A stretch of 64,000 bases of DNA from Dehalococcoidia bacterium (lineage in GTDB: Bacteria; Chloroflexota; Dehalococcoidia; DSTF01; JACRBR01), in contig JAJTXQ010000040.1 of assembly GCA_021462855.1 (NCBI GenBank), positions 1-64,000 on the forward strand, given 5' to 3'. Both the position numbers and the translations under genes were made by a program. The notes beneath the pieces were generated by a model that searched no databases, was not told the DNA's origin, and worked only from the letters and a program-made list of their open reading frames with translations. Within the stretch, counting starts at the first letter, position 1. Each line of letters opens with the position of its first letter. Of this stretch, positions 52,913 to 63,301 are shown in pieces.

Positions 52913-54037
52913 CTAGAGCTTGAGCTCGCCCGCGACCAGCTCGCGGTGGTAGTCGGCGTCGCCCCAGGCGAGCTCCGCGGCCTTCTGGCGGCGGAAGTAC
53001 AGCTGGATCTTGTAGTCCTTCGTGAAGCCGATGCCGCCGTGGATCTGCTGGCCGTGCGCCACGACGCGGCGCGTCGCCTCGCTCACCCACGCCTTCGCCA
53101 TGTGCGTGTACATGTCGGCGTCGGCCTCGTCCTGGTCAACGGCCCACGCCGCGCGGTACATGATGAACCGCGAGCCGTCGACATCGGTCACCATGTCGGC
53201 GGCCTTGTGCTGGATCGCCTGGAACGAGCCGATCGGCCGGCCGAACTGGATGCGGTCCTTGGCGTACTGCACGCTGATCTCGAAGTCCATCTGCGCCAGG
53301 CCGGTGAGGTACGCGCACTCGAGCACCGTGGCCTTGCGCTGCACCTTCTGCAGCGTCGACCAGCCGCCCGCGATGACGTTAGCCTTCGGCACGCGGACGT
53401 TCTCGAACTTCACCTCCGCCTGCTTGTCGGCGGCGATGGTCTTGAGCTGCGTCTGCGAGACGCCGGGCGCCTTCGCATCGACGATCACGAGCTGGATGCC
53501 GTCCTCGCCCTTCGACCCGGGCTTGCGGCCGACGACCGTGAAGAAGTCGGCCACGTTGGCGTCGCGGACGAACAGCTTCGTGCCGTTGAGGACGACGTCG
53601 CCGCCGTCTTCCTTCACCTCGAGCGCGACGCCCTCGGCGTCGAACCGGGCGGAGGGCTCGGTGTAGGCGAGCGTCCAGATGGCGCCGCCGCTGGCGATCT
53701 GCGGCAGGTACTTCGCCTTCTGCTCGTCGGTGCCGCCTTCGAGCAGCGGCAGCGCGCCGCCGACGACGGTGGAGAGGAACGGCCCGGGCACGAGCGCGCG
53801 GCCGAACTCCTCGATCAGGATGACGAGGTCGATGTAGCGGAAGCCGGCGCCGCCGTAGTTGTCGGGGATGAGCAGCCCCTGCCAGCCCTGCTCCGCCATC
53901 TTCTTCCAGAGGTCGGGCGAGTAGCCCTTCTCGTCCTCCTCCATCTCGCGGACGAGCGACTCGGGGCACTCCTTCTCAAGGAAGTCGCGCGCCGCGTTCT
54001 TGAGCAGCTCCTGCTCCTCAGAAAGACCCAGGTCCAT
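52913..54037 (-). CDS. Acyl-CoA dehydrogenase, divergent member
   Basis: ATG 54037 is eight bases from an AGGAG site; a GTG two codons earlier is too close to it. The 374-residue flavoprotein has the FAD/substrate region WTLAYTEPSARFDAEGV, RVPKANVIAGG and a C-terminal helix with QIHGGIGFTKDYKIQLYFRR. It lacks the LDFERS and GGTSEIQR motifs shared by the other five dehydrogenases here, so it is a different subfamily. Such divergent members often form heteromers with a partner. It is the last gene of the array led by TetR. Confidence 0.9.
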   Translation of the reverse strand: MDLGLSEEQELLKNAARDFLEKECPESLVREMEEDEKGYSPDLWKKMAEQGWQGLLIPDNYGGAGFRYIDLVILIEEFGRALVPGPFLSTVVGGALPLLEGGTDEQKAKYLPQIASGGAIWTLAYTEPSARFDAEGVALEVKEDGGDVVLNGTKLFVRDANVADFFTVVGRKPGSKGEDGIQLVIVDAKAPGVSQTQLKTIAADKQAEVKFENVRVPKANVIAGGWSTLQKVQRKATVLECAYLTGLAQMDFEISVQYAKDRIQFGRPIGSFQAIQHKAADMVTDVDGSRFIMYRAAWAVDQDEADADMYTHMAKAWVSEATRRVVAHGQQIHGGIGFTKDYKIQLYFRRQKAAELAWGDADYHRELVAGELKL

Positions 54038-54075
54038 GGTCACAGCTCCTTTCGCTGATGCTTCCCCTGCCAGTG

Positions 54076-54123
54076 CTCCGCACGCATCCCCGCGCCACCG
54101 TGGCGCGCCCGCCGCGTGCGGAG
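54076..54123 (-). terminator. Compound hairpin upstream of the last dehydrogenase
   Basis: CTCCGCACGC and GCGTGCGGAG form an outer 10-bp stem that encloses an inner GCGCCA/TGGCGC stem. It lies between genes of one strand and could reduce readthrough into the last dehydrogenase or act as a processing site. Confidence 0.5.
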
Positions 54124-54148
54124 GGCTCCTCGTTGTTCATGCGGCCCG

Positions 54149-54550
54149 TCAGGCCGTCGGTGATGCTCGTGTGTGGCCTCCCGTGCGCTCCGCCGCCTCG
54201 GCCTGGTCCTGGTGATGCAGCGTGCGCGCCCACGCGGGCCACACGAGGAAGATGATCGCGCAGATCACGCCGGGCCAGATCGACCAGAACAGGAACTCGC
54301 TCCGGTACGCCTCGCGCGCCGTGAGCTCGTGCTCCTCGAGGCACGTCTGCGTGCGTTCCTTGATCTCGCGCTGCTCGACGTCCTCCTCGTCGATGCCGCG
54401 TTCGTCGGCGATCGCCTTGCGGAAGTCGGCGCAGTCGTTGTGCGTCGCGCCGGTGCCGATGGCGTCGGTGACGTACAGCATCGTGCCGATGCCGAGCGCG
54501 ATGCCGTAGATCCCGGCGGCGATGACGGCGGCGACCAGCAGCCTACCCAC
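54149..54550 (-). CDS. Membrane protein with two helices
   Basis: The GTG at 54550 overlaps the preceding dehydrogenase stop by 8 bases. The 133-residue protein has a helix at about 4-24, an acidic extracytoplasmic segment with two Cys (HNDCADF, TQTCLEE) and a second helix at about 88-107. The two Cys could pair. I know no function. Its place in the array suggests co-regulation with the dehydrogenases. Confidence 0.65.
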   Translation of the reverse strand: MGRLLVAAVIAAGIYGIALGIGTMLYVTDAIGTGATHNDCADFRKAIADERGIDEEDVEQREIKERTQTCLEEHELTAREAYRSEFLFWSIWPGVICAIIFLVWPAWARTLHHQDQAEAAERTGGHTRASPTA

Positions 54551-55712
54551 GCGGCAACCCCAGTCCTCGCTGCGCGATCACCCCGCGCTGGATCTCCGAT
54601 GTCCCGCCGGCGAGCGTCGCGCCGACGGCGATGCGGTACCACGACTCGGGCCGGCCGCCCATCGGCGCGTGCTTCGAGCCCTCGCTCAATACCGCGCGCG
54701 GGCCGGCGAGGTGCACCGCCGTCCGGGCGATGCGCTGCGCCAGCTCGGACCCGAACAGCTTCGTGATCGATGCCTCCTGGTTCGGGATCAGCCCCTTCAC
54801 CTGCATCGAGACGACGCGGTACGACAACGCGATCGCGACTTCCGTCTCGATCCAGCGCTCGGCGATCTCGTGCCGCACCGGTGTAGCGGGGCGGATGCCG
54901 TCGCGGTCCGCGAAGTCGAGCAATTCCTGGATGAGTTGCTGCAGGCTGACCGCATTGATGATGCCCGAGCGCTCGAAGTCGAGCGTCGTCGTCGCCACGT
55001 ACCAGCCCTTGTTCAACTCGCCGAGCAGGTCCTTTTTCGGCACGCGCACGTTGTCGAAGAACACCTCGTTGAAGCTGTGCGTGCCGGCCATGTTCATCAG
55101 CGGGCGCACGCTGACGCCGGGCGACTTCATGTCGAGCAGGAAGTAGCTGATGCCCTTGTGCTTCGGCACGTCGAAGTCGGTGCGCGCAAGCAGCATCATG
55201 CGGCTCGACCGGTGCGCGCCGGACGTCCAGATCTTCTGGCCGTTGATGATGAAGTCGTCGCCGTCCTGCACGGCGCGCGTCTTGAGCGACGCGAGGTCGC
55301 TGCCGCTCTCGGGCTCGCTGAACCCCTGGCACCAGAAGTGCTCGCCCGAGAGGATGCCCGACAGGTGCTCCTTCTTCTGCTCGTCGGTGCCGTGGACGAT
55401 GATCGTCGGTCCGGCGAGGCCGATGGCGAGGAAGTTCGGGCGCGGCGCGCGCGCGCGGGCGATCTCCTCGTTGAAGATGAACTGCTGCATGGTCGACATG
55501 CCGGCGCCGCCGTACTCCTTCGGCCATGCCGGCGCGACCCAGCCGCGCTTCGCGAGCTTGCGCAGCCAGTCGACCTCGCGCTCGTCCTCGCCGACGCCGA
55601 CGCCGAGCACCGCGTCATCGGCGGCGCGCAGGTCGGCGGGCAGCTCGGCGCGCAGGAAGCCGCGCACTTCCTGGCGGAACGCGGCGTCTTCGGGTGTGTC
55701 GCGAAAGTCCAT
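54543..55712 (-). CDS. Acyl-CoA dehydrogenase (LDFERS type)
   Basis: The 389-residue enzyme from ATG 55712 has the FAD segment WCQGFSEPESGSDLASLKTRAV, INGQKIWTSGAH, the NEVFFDNVRVPKKDLLGELNKGWYV run, TTTLDFERSG and GGTSEIQRGVIAQRGLGLPRG. The Glu in LDFERS is at the position used as catalytic base in isovaleryl-CoA dehydrogenase; the MCAD-type Glu near GGTSE is absent (Ala-Gly). It passes electrons to ETF. The substrate is unknown. Confidence 0.93.
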   Translation of the reverse strand: MDFRDTPEDAAFRQEVRGFLRAELPADLRAADDAVLGVGVGEDEREVDWLRKLAKRGWVAPAWPKEYGGAGMSTMQQFIFNEEIARARAPRPNFLAIGLAGPTIIVHGTDEQKKEHLSGILSGEHFWCQGFSEPESGSDLASLKTRAVQDGDDFIINGQKIWTSGAHRSSRMMLLARTDFDVPKHKGISYFLLDMKSPGVSVRPLMNMAGTHSFNEVFFDNVRVPKKDLLGELNKGWYVATTTLDFERSGIINAVSLQQLIQELLDFADRDGIRPATPVRHEIAERWIETEVAIALSYRVVSMQVKGLIPNQEASITKLFGSELAQRIARTAVHLAGPRAVLSEGSKHAPMGGRPESWYRIAVGATLAGGTSEIQRGVIAQRGLGLPRG

Positions 55713-55728
55713 CGTGTCGCTTTCTCCG

Positions 55729-56907
55729 CTACTGGCGCGGCAACCCCAGGCCGCGCTGCGCGATGATGTTGCGCTGGATCTCCGACGTGCCGCCCGCGAT
55801 CGCGGTGCCGACGGTGGTGACGTATGACTTGGCGAAGCGGCCCTGCAGCTTCGCCCACGGGCCATCGCCCCAGAGTCCACCGTACAACCCCAGGATGCCG
55901 AGGCCAATCCGCGACTGCCGCTGCACGTAGTCGGAGTTGAAGGTCTTGATGATCGACGCCTCGTAGTTCGGCACGAGGCCGCGCGCCTGCATCGACACCA
56001 CGCGGTACGACAGCAGGTACGCCAGCTCGACGTCGATCCACAGGTCGGCGATGGCATGGCGCACCGGCGCGCGGTCCCAGATGCGCCGCCCCGCGCCGTC
56101 GCTCTCCGTCTGCGCGAACCGCGTCAGGTCTTCCAGCGAGCGCCGCGCCTGCGAGGTGCCGCCGATCGACGAGCGTTCGAAGTCGAGCGTCGTCGTGGCG
56201 ATGTACCAGCCGCGGTTCAGTTCGCCAAGCAGCCCCGAAGCCGGCACCCGCACGTTCTCGAAGAACACCTCGTTGAACCCCTCGCCGCCGGCCATGTTGA
56301 TCAGCGGGCGCACGGTGATCCCCGGCGTCTTCATATCGACGAGGAGGTAGCTGATGCCGCGGTGTTTCGGCGCGTCCGGGTCGGTGCGGGCGATGAGGAA
56401 CATCCAGTCGGCGTAGTGCGCCTGGCTCGTCCAGATCTTCTGGCCGTTGACGATGAAGTCGTCGCCGTCCTTCACCGCGCGCGTCTGCAGCGACGCGAGG
56501 TCGGAGCCGGAGTTCGGCTCACTGTAGCCCTGGCACCAGATCACGTCGCCGTTCGTGATGCCCGGCAGGTGCCGCGCTTTCTGCTCGTCGGTGCCGTAGA
56601 GGATGATCGTCGGGCCGAGGTAGCCGACGGCCGAGGTGTTGATGATCGGCGCGCGGGCGTAGCCCATCTCCTCGTTGAACACGACCTGGTCCCACAGCGA
56701 CATCGCGAGTCCGCCGTACTCCCTGGGCCAGGCGGGGGCGATCCACTTGCGCGGCGCCAGCTTCTTCAGGAACTCGCGGCCGTAGGCGTAGCCTTCTTCA
56801 TCGATCGCGTTGTCGGCGCCGTCCCAGTCCGGCGGCAGCGCCTCCTTGAGGAAGCCCTGAACCTCCGCGCGGAACGCTTGCTGCTCGGGCGTGAAGCTGA
56901 ATCTCAT
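55729..56907 (-). CDS. Acyl-CoA dehydrogenase (LDFERS type)
   Basis: The 392-residue enzyme has WCQGYSEPNSGSDLASLQTRAV, VNGQKIWTSQAH, NEVFFENVRVPASGLLGELNRGWYI, TTTLDFERSS and GGTSEIQRNIIAQRGLGLPRQ. The segment RISLGILGLYGG-like stretch near 335-350 is longer than in neighbours and contains GLWGDGPWAKLQGRF, an acidic-aromatic insert. Its start overlaps the methyltransferase stop by ATGA. The LDFERS Glu is the probable base. Confidence 0.93.
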   Translation of the reverse strand: MRFSFTPEQQAFRAEVQGFLKEALPPDWDGADNAIDEEGYAYGREFLKKLAPRKWIAPAWPREYGGLAMSLWDQVVFNEEMGYARAPIINTSAVGYLGPTIILYGTDEQKARHLPGITNGDVIWCQGYSEPNSGSDLASLQTRAVKDGDDFIVNGQKIWTSQAHYADWMFLIARTDPDAPKHRGISYLLVDMKTPGITVRPLINMAGGEGFNEVFFENVRVPASGLLGELNRGWYIATTTLDFERSSIGGTSQARRSLEDLTRFAQTESDGAGRRIWDRAPVRHAIADLWIDVELAYLLSYRVVSMQARGLVPNYEASIIKTFNSDYVQRQSRIGLGILGLYGGLWGDGPWAKLQGRFAKSYVTTVGTAIAGGTSEIQRNIIAQRGLGLPRQ

Positions 56908-57776
56908 CGCCGTGTCTCCCAGGTGATGATGACCTCGCGCGCGCCGACCGCGACGTGCGGGCGATAGCCCTGGTCGGTCAGCGTGAACAGGTCATCGAAG
57001 TGCTCGTGGATGAGCGTCCGGTAGCGTTCGCCCTCGTCGGGCCGCACCCAGCCGAGCGCCAGGCCGCCGCGCACTTGGATGTCCGCCGCCTCGTCGGGCG
57101 TCTTGCCGACAGGCGCGGTGGTTGGCGCGAGCGCCGGGCCTGCATCGATGAGTTCAGCCGGGATGTTCATGGCGCGCAGGGCGGCGAGCAGTTCGGCGGG
57201 GCCCGGCACCGGCGCCAGCGGCTCACCGCGGAGCAGCGCGTAGAACGGCGCGACCTGGTTCGGCGGCGCCACCGAACGCGACGCGACGACGACGCGGCGG
57301 CTTGCCGCGCGCTGCAGCTTCTCGACGAACGGCAGGATCCGCGGCACGAAGTACGTGACGTGCGCCACGAGCGCGATGTCGCCCGCGACGCCTTCGGCGT
57401 CGAGCCAGTCGCTGCGCATGTAGCGTGCGTTCTCGATCCCGGCGTCGCGCGCCGTCGCCTCGAACACGTCGGCCATCGCCGGCGATGGGTCGATGCACAC
57501 GACCTCGCGGCAGCGGCTCGCCAGCGGAAGCGAGAGGCGCCCGGCGCCGCCGCCAACATCGAGCAGCACATCGCCCGGCTGAATGTACGACGCGATCGTC
57601 GTGCGCAGCTCGTCGAGCGGGGCGCGCACGTCGGCCTTGAACGTGCCGGCGGCGTTCGCCCACATGTCGCCGGCGCCCGCGATGCGCTCACGCTGAACGT
57701 GGTACGCCACCGCCATCCCGTCGTGGATGGCGACCGCGTCCATCGCCGTCGATTGGTCGTCGGTCACGGCCGTCAT
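56904..57776 (-). CDS. Class I SAM-dependent methyltransferase
   Basis: The 290-residue protein (ATG 57776; GTG 57767 is an alternative with a better-placed AGGAG) has the SAM motif VLLDVGGGAGRLSLPLA, the acidic strand VVCIDPSPAMADVF and motif IV-like GDIALVAHVTYFV. It lies four bases after one dehydrogenase and overlaps the next by ATGA, so it is embedded in the array. It may methylate or mark an intermediate of the same pathway; this is inference. Confidence 0.85.
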   Translation of the reverse strand: MTAVTDDQSTAMDAVAIHDGMAVAYHVQRERIAGAGDMWANAAGTFKADVRAPLDELRTTIASYIQPGDVLLDVGGGAGRLSLPLASRCREVVCIDPSPAMADVFEATARDAGIENARYMRSDWLDAEGVAGDIALVAHVTYFVPRILPFVEKLQRAASRRVVVASRSVAPPNQVAPFYALLRGEPLAPVPGPAELLAALRAMNIPAELIDAGPALAPTTAPVGKTPDEAADIQVRGGLALGWVRPDEGERYRTLIHEHFDDLFTLTDQGYRPHVAVGAREVIITWETRR

Positions 57777-57780
57777 ACTC

Positions 57781-58962
57781 CTAGTCGCGCGGCAGTCCCA
57801 GGCCGCGCTGCGCGATGATGTTGCGCTGGATCTCCGACGTGCCGCCCTCGATCGTGTACGCCGCCGAGCGGAGGAACGTCGCGAGCCAGCGGCCGCGGTT
57901 CGGCGCATCATCGCCCTTCAGCTGGCCGTAGAGGCCCAGGATGTGCACCGCCGTCTTGGCGATCCGCTGGTTCAGCTCCGTCGAGAACAGCTTGAGCAGC
58001 GACGCCTCGTAGTTCGGGATGAGCCCGCGTGCCTGCATGCTGGCCACGCGGTACGAGAGCATGCGTGCGACCTCGGTCTCGAGCATGCGGTCGGCGAGCT
58101 CGTAGCGCAGCATCGGGTTCGTGTTCAGCGTGCTCGTAGGGTCGTTGGCATGCTCGACCGCGTACTCGATCAGCTCCTCGACGTTCTGCTTCATGCCCGT
58201 CGCCGAGCCGATGCTCGATCGCTCGAAGTCGAGCGTGGTGACGGCGGAGTACCAGCCACGGTTCTCCTCGCCGATCACGTTGTCCTTCGGGATGCGGACG
58301 TTGTTGAAGAAGACCTCGTTGAACTCGTGGCTGTTGCCCAGGTTGTAGAGCGGCCGCACCTCGACGCCGGGCGACTTCATGTCGAGGATGAAGTAGGTGA
58401 TGCCGCGGTGCTTCGGCGCGTCCGGGTCGGTGCGCGTGAGGAGGATCATGTACTTGGCGATGTGCGCGACCGTCGTCCAGATCTTCTGGCCGTTAATGAC
58501 GTAGTCGTCGCCGTCGCGCACGGCGCGCGTCTGCAGCGACGCGAGGTCGGAGCCGGCCTCGGGCTCACTGTAGCCCTGGCACCAGATGTCCTCGCCGCGG
58601 AGCATCCCGGGGAGGTACTTCTTCTTCTGGTCCTCGGTGCCGTGCACGATCAGCGTCGGCCCCGCCATGCCGAGCCCGATGATCATGTGGAGCGGGCGCG
58701 GCGCCTTGTGCAGCGCCATCTCCTCGTTGAAGATGAACTGCTGCACGGTCGTCATGCCCGCGCCGCCGTACTCCTTGGGCCACGCCGGGGCGATCCAGCC
58801 GCGCTGGCCGAGCTTCTTGAACCAGCCGAGGTTCGCTTCCCAGCTGTTCATCAGCGCCTCGACGCCGCTCTCCCCCTTCTTGGGAAGCGGCGCCTCGGCG
58901 AGGATGAAGTCGCGCACTTCCTTTCGGAATGATGCTTCTTCAGGCGTATCGTTGAAGTCCAT
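57781..58962 (-). CDS. Acyl-CoA dehydrogenase (LDFERS type)
   Basis: The 393-residue enzyme has WCQGYSEPEAGSDLASLQTRAV, INGQKIWTTVAH, NEVFFNNVRIPKDNVIGEENRGWYS, VTTLDFERSS and IEGGTSEIQRNIIAQRGLGLPRD. Only this paralogue has a Glu directly before GGTSE, so it could use a different base than its neighbours. It lies 66 bases after the next upstream dehydrogenase gene. Confidence 0.93.
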   Translation of the reverse strand: MDFNDTPEEASFRKEVRDFILAEAPLPKKGESGVEALMNSWEANLGWFKKLGQRGWIAPAWPKEYGGAGMTTVQQFIFNEEMALHKAPRPLHMIIGLGMAGPTLIVHGTEDQKKKYLPGMLRGEDIWCQGYSEPEAGSDLASLQTRAVRDGDDYVINGQKIWTTVAHIAKYMILLTRTDPDAPKHRGITYFILDMKSPGVEVRPLYNLGNSHEFNEVFFNNVRIPKDNVIGEENRGWYSAVTTLDFERSSIGSATGMKQNVEELIEYAVEHANDPTSTLNTNPMLRYELADRMLETEVARMLSYRVASMQARGLIPNYEASLLKLFSTELNQRIAKTAVHILGLYGQLKGDDAPNRGRWLATFLRSAAYTIEGGTSEIQRNIIAQRGLGLPRD

Positions 58963-59028
58963 GGCTGTCCTCCTCTGCTGGTCGCGCCCGCCGGCGGCGG
59001 TGGCGATGCGTGTGCGTCTTACTCGCCG

Positions 59029-60210
59029 CTAGTCGCGCGGCATGCCCAGCCCGCGCTGGGCGATGATGTTGCGCTGGATCTCCGACGTGCCGCCGGCGAT
59101 CGTCGCGGAGAGCGATGTCATGTAGGAGCTTTCGTACCGCCCGCGCATCGGCGCGCCTTCGCCGAACAGCTGGCCGTACAGGCCGAGCACCTTGATGCCC
59201 GTGCGCGCGATGCGCTGCGACAGCTCCGAGGCGTAGAGCTTCGTCATCGACGCCTCGTGGTTGGGGATCATGCCCTTCGCCTGCATCGTCACGACGCGGT
59301 ACGACATCAGCCGCGCGACGTTCGCTTCGATGTAGCGGTCGGCGAGCTCCCCCTTGACCGAAGCGAGGTAGCCGGTGCGGCTGCTGCCCTTGCCCTCGTG
59401 CTCCTTGGCGTACCTGATCAGGCTGTCCAGCTGCAGCTGGATGCCGACGGCGCTGCCGATCGACGAGCGCTCGAAGTCGAGCGTCGTGGTGCCGACGTAC
59501 CAGCCGCGGTTCAGCTCGCCGACGATGTTCTTCGCGGGCACGCGCACGTCGCTGAAGAACACCTCGCTGAACATGTTCTGGTTGGCGAGGTTCGTCAGCG
59601 GCCGCACCTCGACGCCGGGCGACTTCATGTCGAGCAGGAAGTAGCTGATGCCCTTGTGCTTGGGCGCGTCCGGGTCGGTGCGCGCCATCATGAACATCCA
59701 GTGCGCGAACTGCGCGCCGGAGGTCCAGATCTTCTGCCCGTTGATCACGTAGTCGTCGCCGTCCTTCACCGCGCGCGTCTGCAGCGACGCGAGGTCGGAG
59801 CCGCTGCCCGGTTCACTGAACCCCTGGCACCATTGCACCTCGCCGGAGAGGATGCGGCTCAGGTGCTCCTTCTTCTGGCCCTCGGTGCCGTGCGTGATGA
59901 GCGTCGGCCCGACCATCGACACGCCCATGCCGCCGACCGGCGGCACGCGGTTCTCCGCGAACTCCTCGTTCATGATGAACTGCTGCATCACGGTGAGGCT
60001 GGCGCCGCCGTACTCCTTTGGCCAGGCGGGCGCGATCCAGCCCTTGGCGGCGAGCTTCTGGCGCCAGTCCTTCAGCTGCTCGAAGGCGCCGCGGTACATG
60101 CCGGTCTCGGCGAGCGCTCCGTCTTTGAACCGCTCCGGGAGTTCCGTCTTGAGGAACTCGCGCACTTCGGAACGGAACGCCGCTTCTTCGGTGTTGTCCT
60201 TGAAGTCCAT
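59029..60210 (-). CDS. Acyl-CoA dehydrogenase (LDFERS type)
   Basis: ATG 60210 follows GGGAGGA; a longer frame adds only ten residues. The 393-residue enzyme shows WCQGFSEPGSGSDLASLQTRAV, INGQKIWTSGAQ, SEVFFSDVRVPAKNIVGELNRGWYV, TTTLDFERSS and IAGGTSEIQRNIIAQRGLGMPRD. It is close in length and pattern to the genes on both sides, which indicates tandem duplication. Confidence 0.93.
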   Translation of the reverse strand: MDFKDNTEEAAFRSEVREFLKTELPERFKDGALAETGMYRGAFEQLKDWRQKLAAKGWIAPAWPKEYGGASLTVMQQFIMNEEFAENRVPPVGGMGVSMVGPTLITHGTEGQKKEHLSRILSGEVQWCQGFSEPGSGSDLASLQTRAVKDGDDYVINGQKIWTSGAQFAHWMFMMARTDPDAPKHKGISYFLLDMKSPGVEVRPLTNLANQNMFSEVFFSDVRVPAKNIVGELNRGWYVGTTTLDFERSSIGSAVGIQLQLDSLIRYAKEHEGKGSSRTGYLASVKGELADRYIEANVARLMSYRVVTMQAKGMIPNHEASMTKLYASELSQRIARTGIKVLGLYGQLFGEGAPMRGRYESSYMTSLSATIAGGTSEIQRNIIAQRGLGMPRD

Positions 60211-60248
60211 CTGCTTCCTCCCGGCCGCCGCCGGCGGCACCGTTGCTC

Positions 60249-61466
<1,218 letters not shown>

Positions 61467-62153
61467 CTACGTCATCATCTCCACGCTCGCCTCGATGCTG
61501 CGCGGCGGCGTGCCCTCGGCCGTCGCGTAGCGCGCCGGACGACGGTCGCGCACCTTCACCGCTTCGAGGTACACGCGGCTCCACATGTCGGTGCGCGCGC
61601 GGTCTATCTCTCCCTTGAACCCGAGCATGTGCATCAGGTCGAGCGTCATGCCGATGCCGAGGAACTGCCACGCGATCAGCCGCGCGTCGATCTCCTGCCG
61701 GACGCTGCCGCGCGCCTTGCCTTCCTCGAGCGTGTCGGTAATGAAGTCCACGAACGCCTCGAAGTTCTCGCGCAGGGCGCGCTGGATGTCCGCGTCATCG
61801 GACTCCGCGAGCGCGCGGAACTGGAGCTTGAGGTTGGCCGAGTGCGACTCGAGGTGGTCGTAGTAGTACACGCCGATCGCCCACAGCGTCTCGATCGGGT
61901 CTTCGTAGTCGACTGCGATCTCCTCCCAGATCTGGAGAAGCCGCGGCCCGGTCGCCTTGATGGTGGCGACGAACAGGTCCTTCTTGCCGGCAAAGTGGCG
62001 ATAGAGCCCGGCCTCGGAGATGCCGGCGGCGCGCGCCAGGTCGGCCGTGCCGACCTTGGCATACGCCTGCGCGGCGAACACGCCGCGAGCGGAGTCGATG
62101 ATCTGGCGTTTGCGCTTGTCGGCGGGGAGCCGCCGTGCGCGGGGCTGTGCCAT
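61467..62153 (-). CDS. TetR-family repressor of the dehydrogenase array
   Basis: The 228-residue protein has an N-terminal TetR helix-turn-helix (RKRQIIDSARGVFAAQAYAKVGTADLARAAGISEAGLYRHFAGKKDLF) and a helical ligand-binding C-terminus with a short FITDTLEEGKARGSVRQEID stretch as in fatty-acid regulators (FadR/KstR type). Its own start is 25 bases from a perfect palindrome, and the first dehydrogenase starts right at its stop. An acyl-CoA ligand is likely by analogy. Confidence 0.93.
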   Translation of the reverse strand: MAQPRARRLPADKRKRQIIDSARGVFAAQAYAKVGTADLARAAGISEAGLYRHFAGKKDLFVATIKATGPRLLQIWEEIAVDYEDPIETLWAIGVYYYDHLESHSANLKLQFRALAESDDADIQRALRENFEAFVDFITDTLEEGKARGSVRQEIDARLIAWQFLGIGMTLDLMHMLGFKGEIDRARTDMWSRVYLEAVKVRDRRPARYATAEGTPPRSIEASVEMMT

Positions 62154-62177
62154 CCCGAGTCGTTCCTCAGCGTTGTG

Positions 62178-62191
62178 AGTGAGCGCTCACT
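62178..62191. promoter_or_regulatory. TetR-type operator
   Basis: AGTGAGCGCTCACT is a perfect 14-base palindrome 25 bases upstream of the TetR start, a typical half-site arrangement for this family. Confidence 0.75.
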
Positions 62192-62281
62192 ATCGGCGCG
62201 AGGACGATCGTAGGCGAATCAGCCGCCCTGTGTCAATGGCCAAATTCAGCCGATCCGCGGTTGGCGTGAACGCTGTGCGCC

Positions 62282-63301
62282 CTAGCCGGCGAGCGTCATC
62301 GCGCAGCGCACGACCACGCCGTCCGGACCGTCGCTGAACACGCAGCCGATGCCGGCCCGGCTGTATGCGCCCAGGATCTGCTCGCGGTGCCCCGGGCTGT
62401 CGAGCCACGCCTGGATGACGCCCGCCGGCTGCCAGCCAAGGGAGCCCATCGCGAGCACCTCGCCTACCGGCACGTCGAACGGGAAGCCGGCCGCTTCGGC
62501 GCGGGTGACGAGCGTCGAGCCATCGGGGCCCTCGTGCGCGAACCAGTTGTGCTCGGCCATGAGCAGCGCGTAGTCCGTGGCCGCCCGTTCGAGGCGCGCG
62601 TCGACCACGAGCGGCGCCAGGCCGTGCGATGCGCGAGCGGCGTTGACACCATCGAAGACCGCCTGCGTGTAGGCGCCGTCGTATCGTCCCGCCGCTGCCG
62701 GCGGCGACGGTTCGGGTGACGGCTCCGGGGGCGCCGGGGTCGGCGGGACCGGCGTCGGCGGCTCGGCGGTGGGCGTCGGCGGTACCGCGGTCGGCGTCGG
62801 CGGCGCCGGCGTCGGCGTCGCCGTGGGCGGCGGCGCGACGGGCGTCGCCCGGCGGGGGCGGCTCGGCGCAGATGCCGGCGTGGGCTCCACCGGGGCCGGC
62901 GCGGGCTCCTCCGGCGGAGCGAGCATGGCCAGGGCGTGGAGCGCGTGCAACGCCTCGGACAGCGACGGCTCCGGCGGGGCGAGGAGCCCCGCTGCCACGA
63001 GCACATTCGCCGCCTCGAGCGTCTCAGCCAGCGTGGGGACCGGTGGGGGCGACGGCGGCGCGGGCGCCACGAGCACGAACCGCTCGACGCGCGCGCCCTC
63101 GATCACCATCGTGCTCGGCTCGGTCGGGACGAAGCGCGCCGCGGCTGCCGGCCGATGCGCTGCGGCGGCTACCTCGCTCCGGCGCGGCGCCGGATCCGGC
63201 GCGTCATCCGCCCGCGCGAGCGCGACAAGCGCCAGGGCGGGCGCGGTGACGGTGGCGATAGCGATAAGGAAACGGCGTCGTGCGGTGAGGCGTCCCTGCA
63301 A
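62282..63301 (-). CDS. Secreted CAP-domain (SCP/PR1-like) protein
   Basis: The 339-residue protein has a signal peptide (about 1-31), a helical segment with repeated LxAL (about 85-125) and a Pro/Thr-rich linker (about 130-205). The C-terminal CAP domain (about 210-338) includes FDGVNAARASHGLAPLVVDARLERAATDYA, NWFAHEGPDG, the helix LDSPGHREQIL and GCVFSDGPDG. The His in NWFAH and in GHREQ fit the CAP tetrad. In Bacteria these proteins are secreted; function varies. Confidence 0.88.
   Translation of the reverse strand: MQGRLTARRRFLIAIATVTAPALALVALARADDAPDPAPRRSEVAAAAHRPAAAARFVPTEPSTMVIEGARVERFVLVAPAPPSPPPVPTLAETLEAANVLVAAGLLAPPEPSLSEALHALHALAMLAPPEEPAPAPVEPTPASAPSRPRRATPVAPPPTATPTPAPPTPTAVPPTPTAEPPTPVPPTPAPPEPSPEPSPPAAAGRYDGAYTQAVFDGVNAARASHGLAPLVVDARLERAATDYALLMAEHNWFAHEGPDGSTLVTRAEAAGFPFDVPVGEVLAMGSLGWQPAGVIQAWLDSPGHREQILGAYSRAGIGCVFSDGPDGVVVRCAMTLAG

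Noticed and set aside
62700-62900. Repeats that could suggest a CRISPR or minisatellite
   Set aside because: They encode the Pro/Thr linker of the CAP protein and have no spacer structure.
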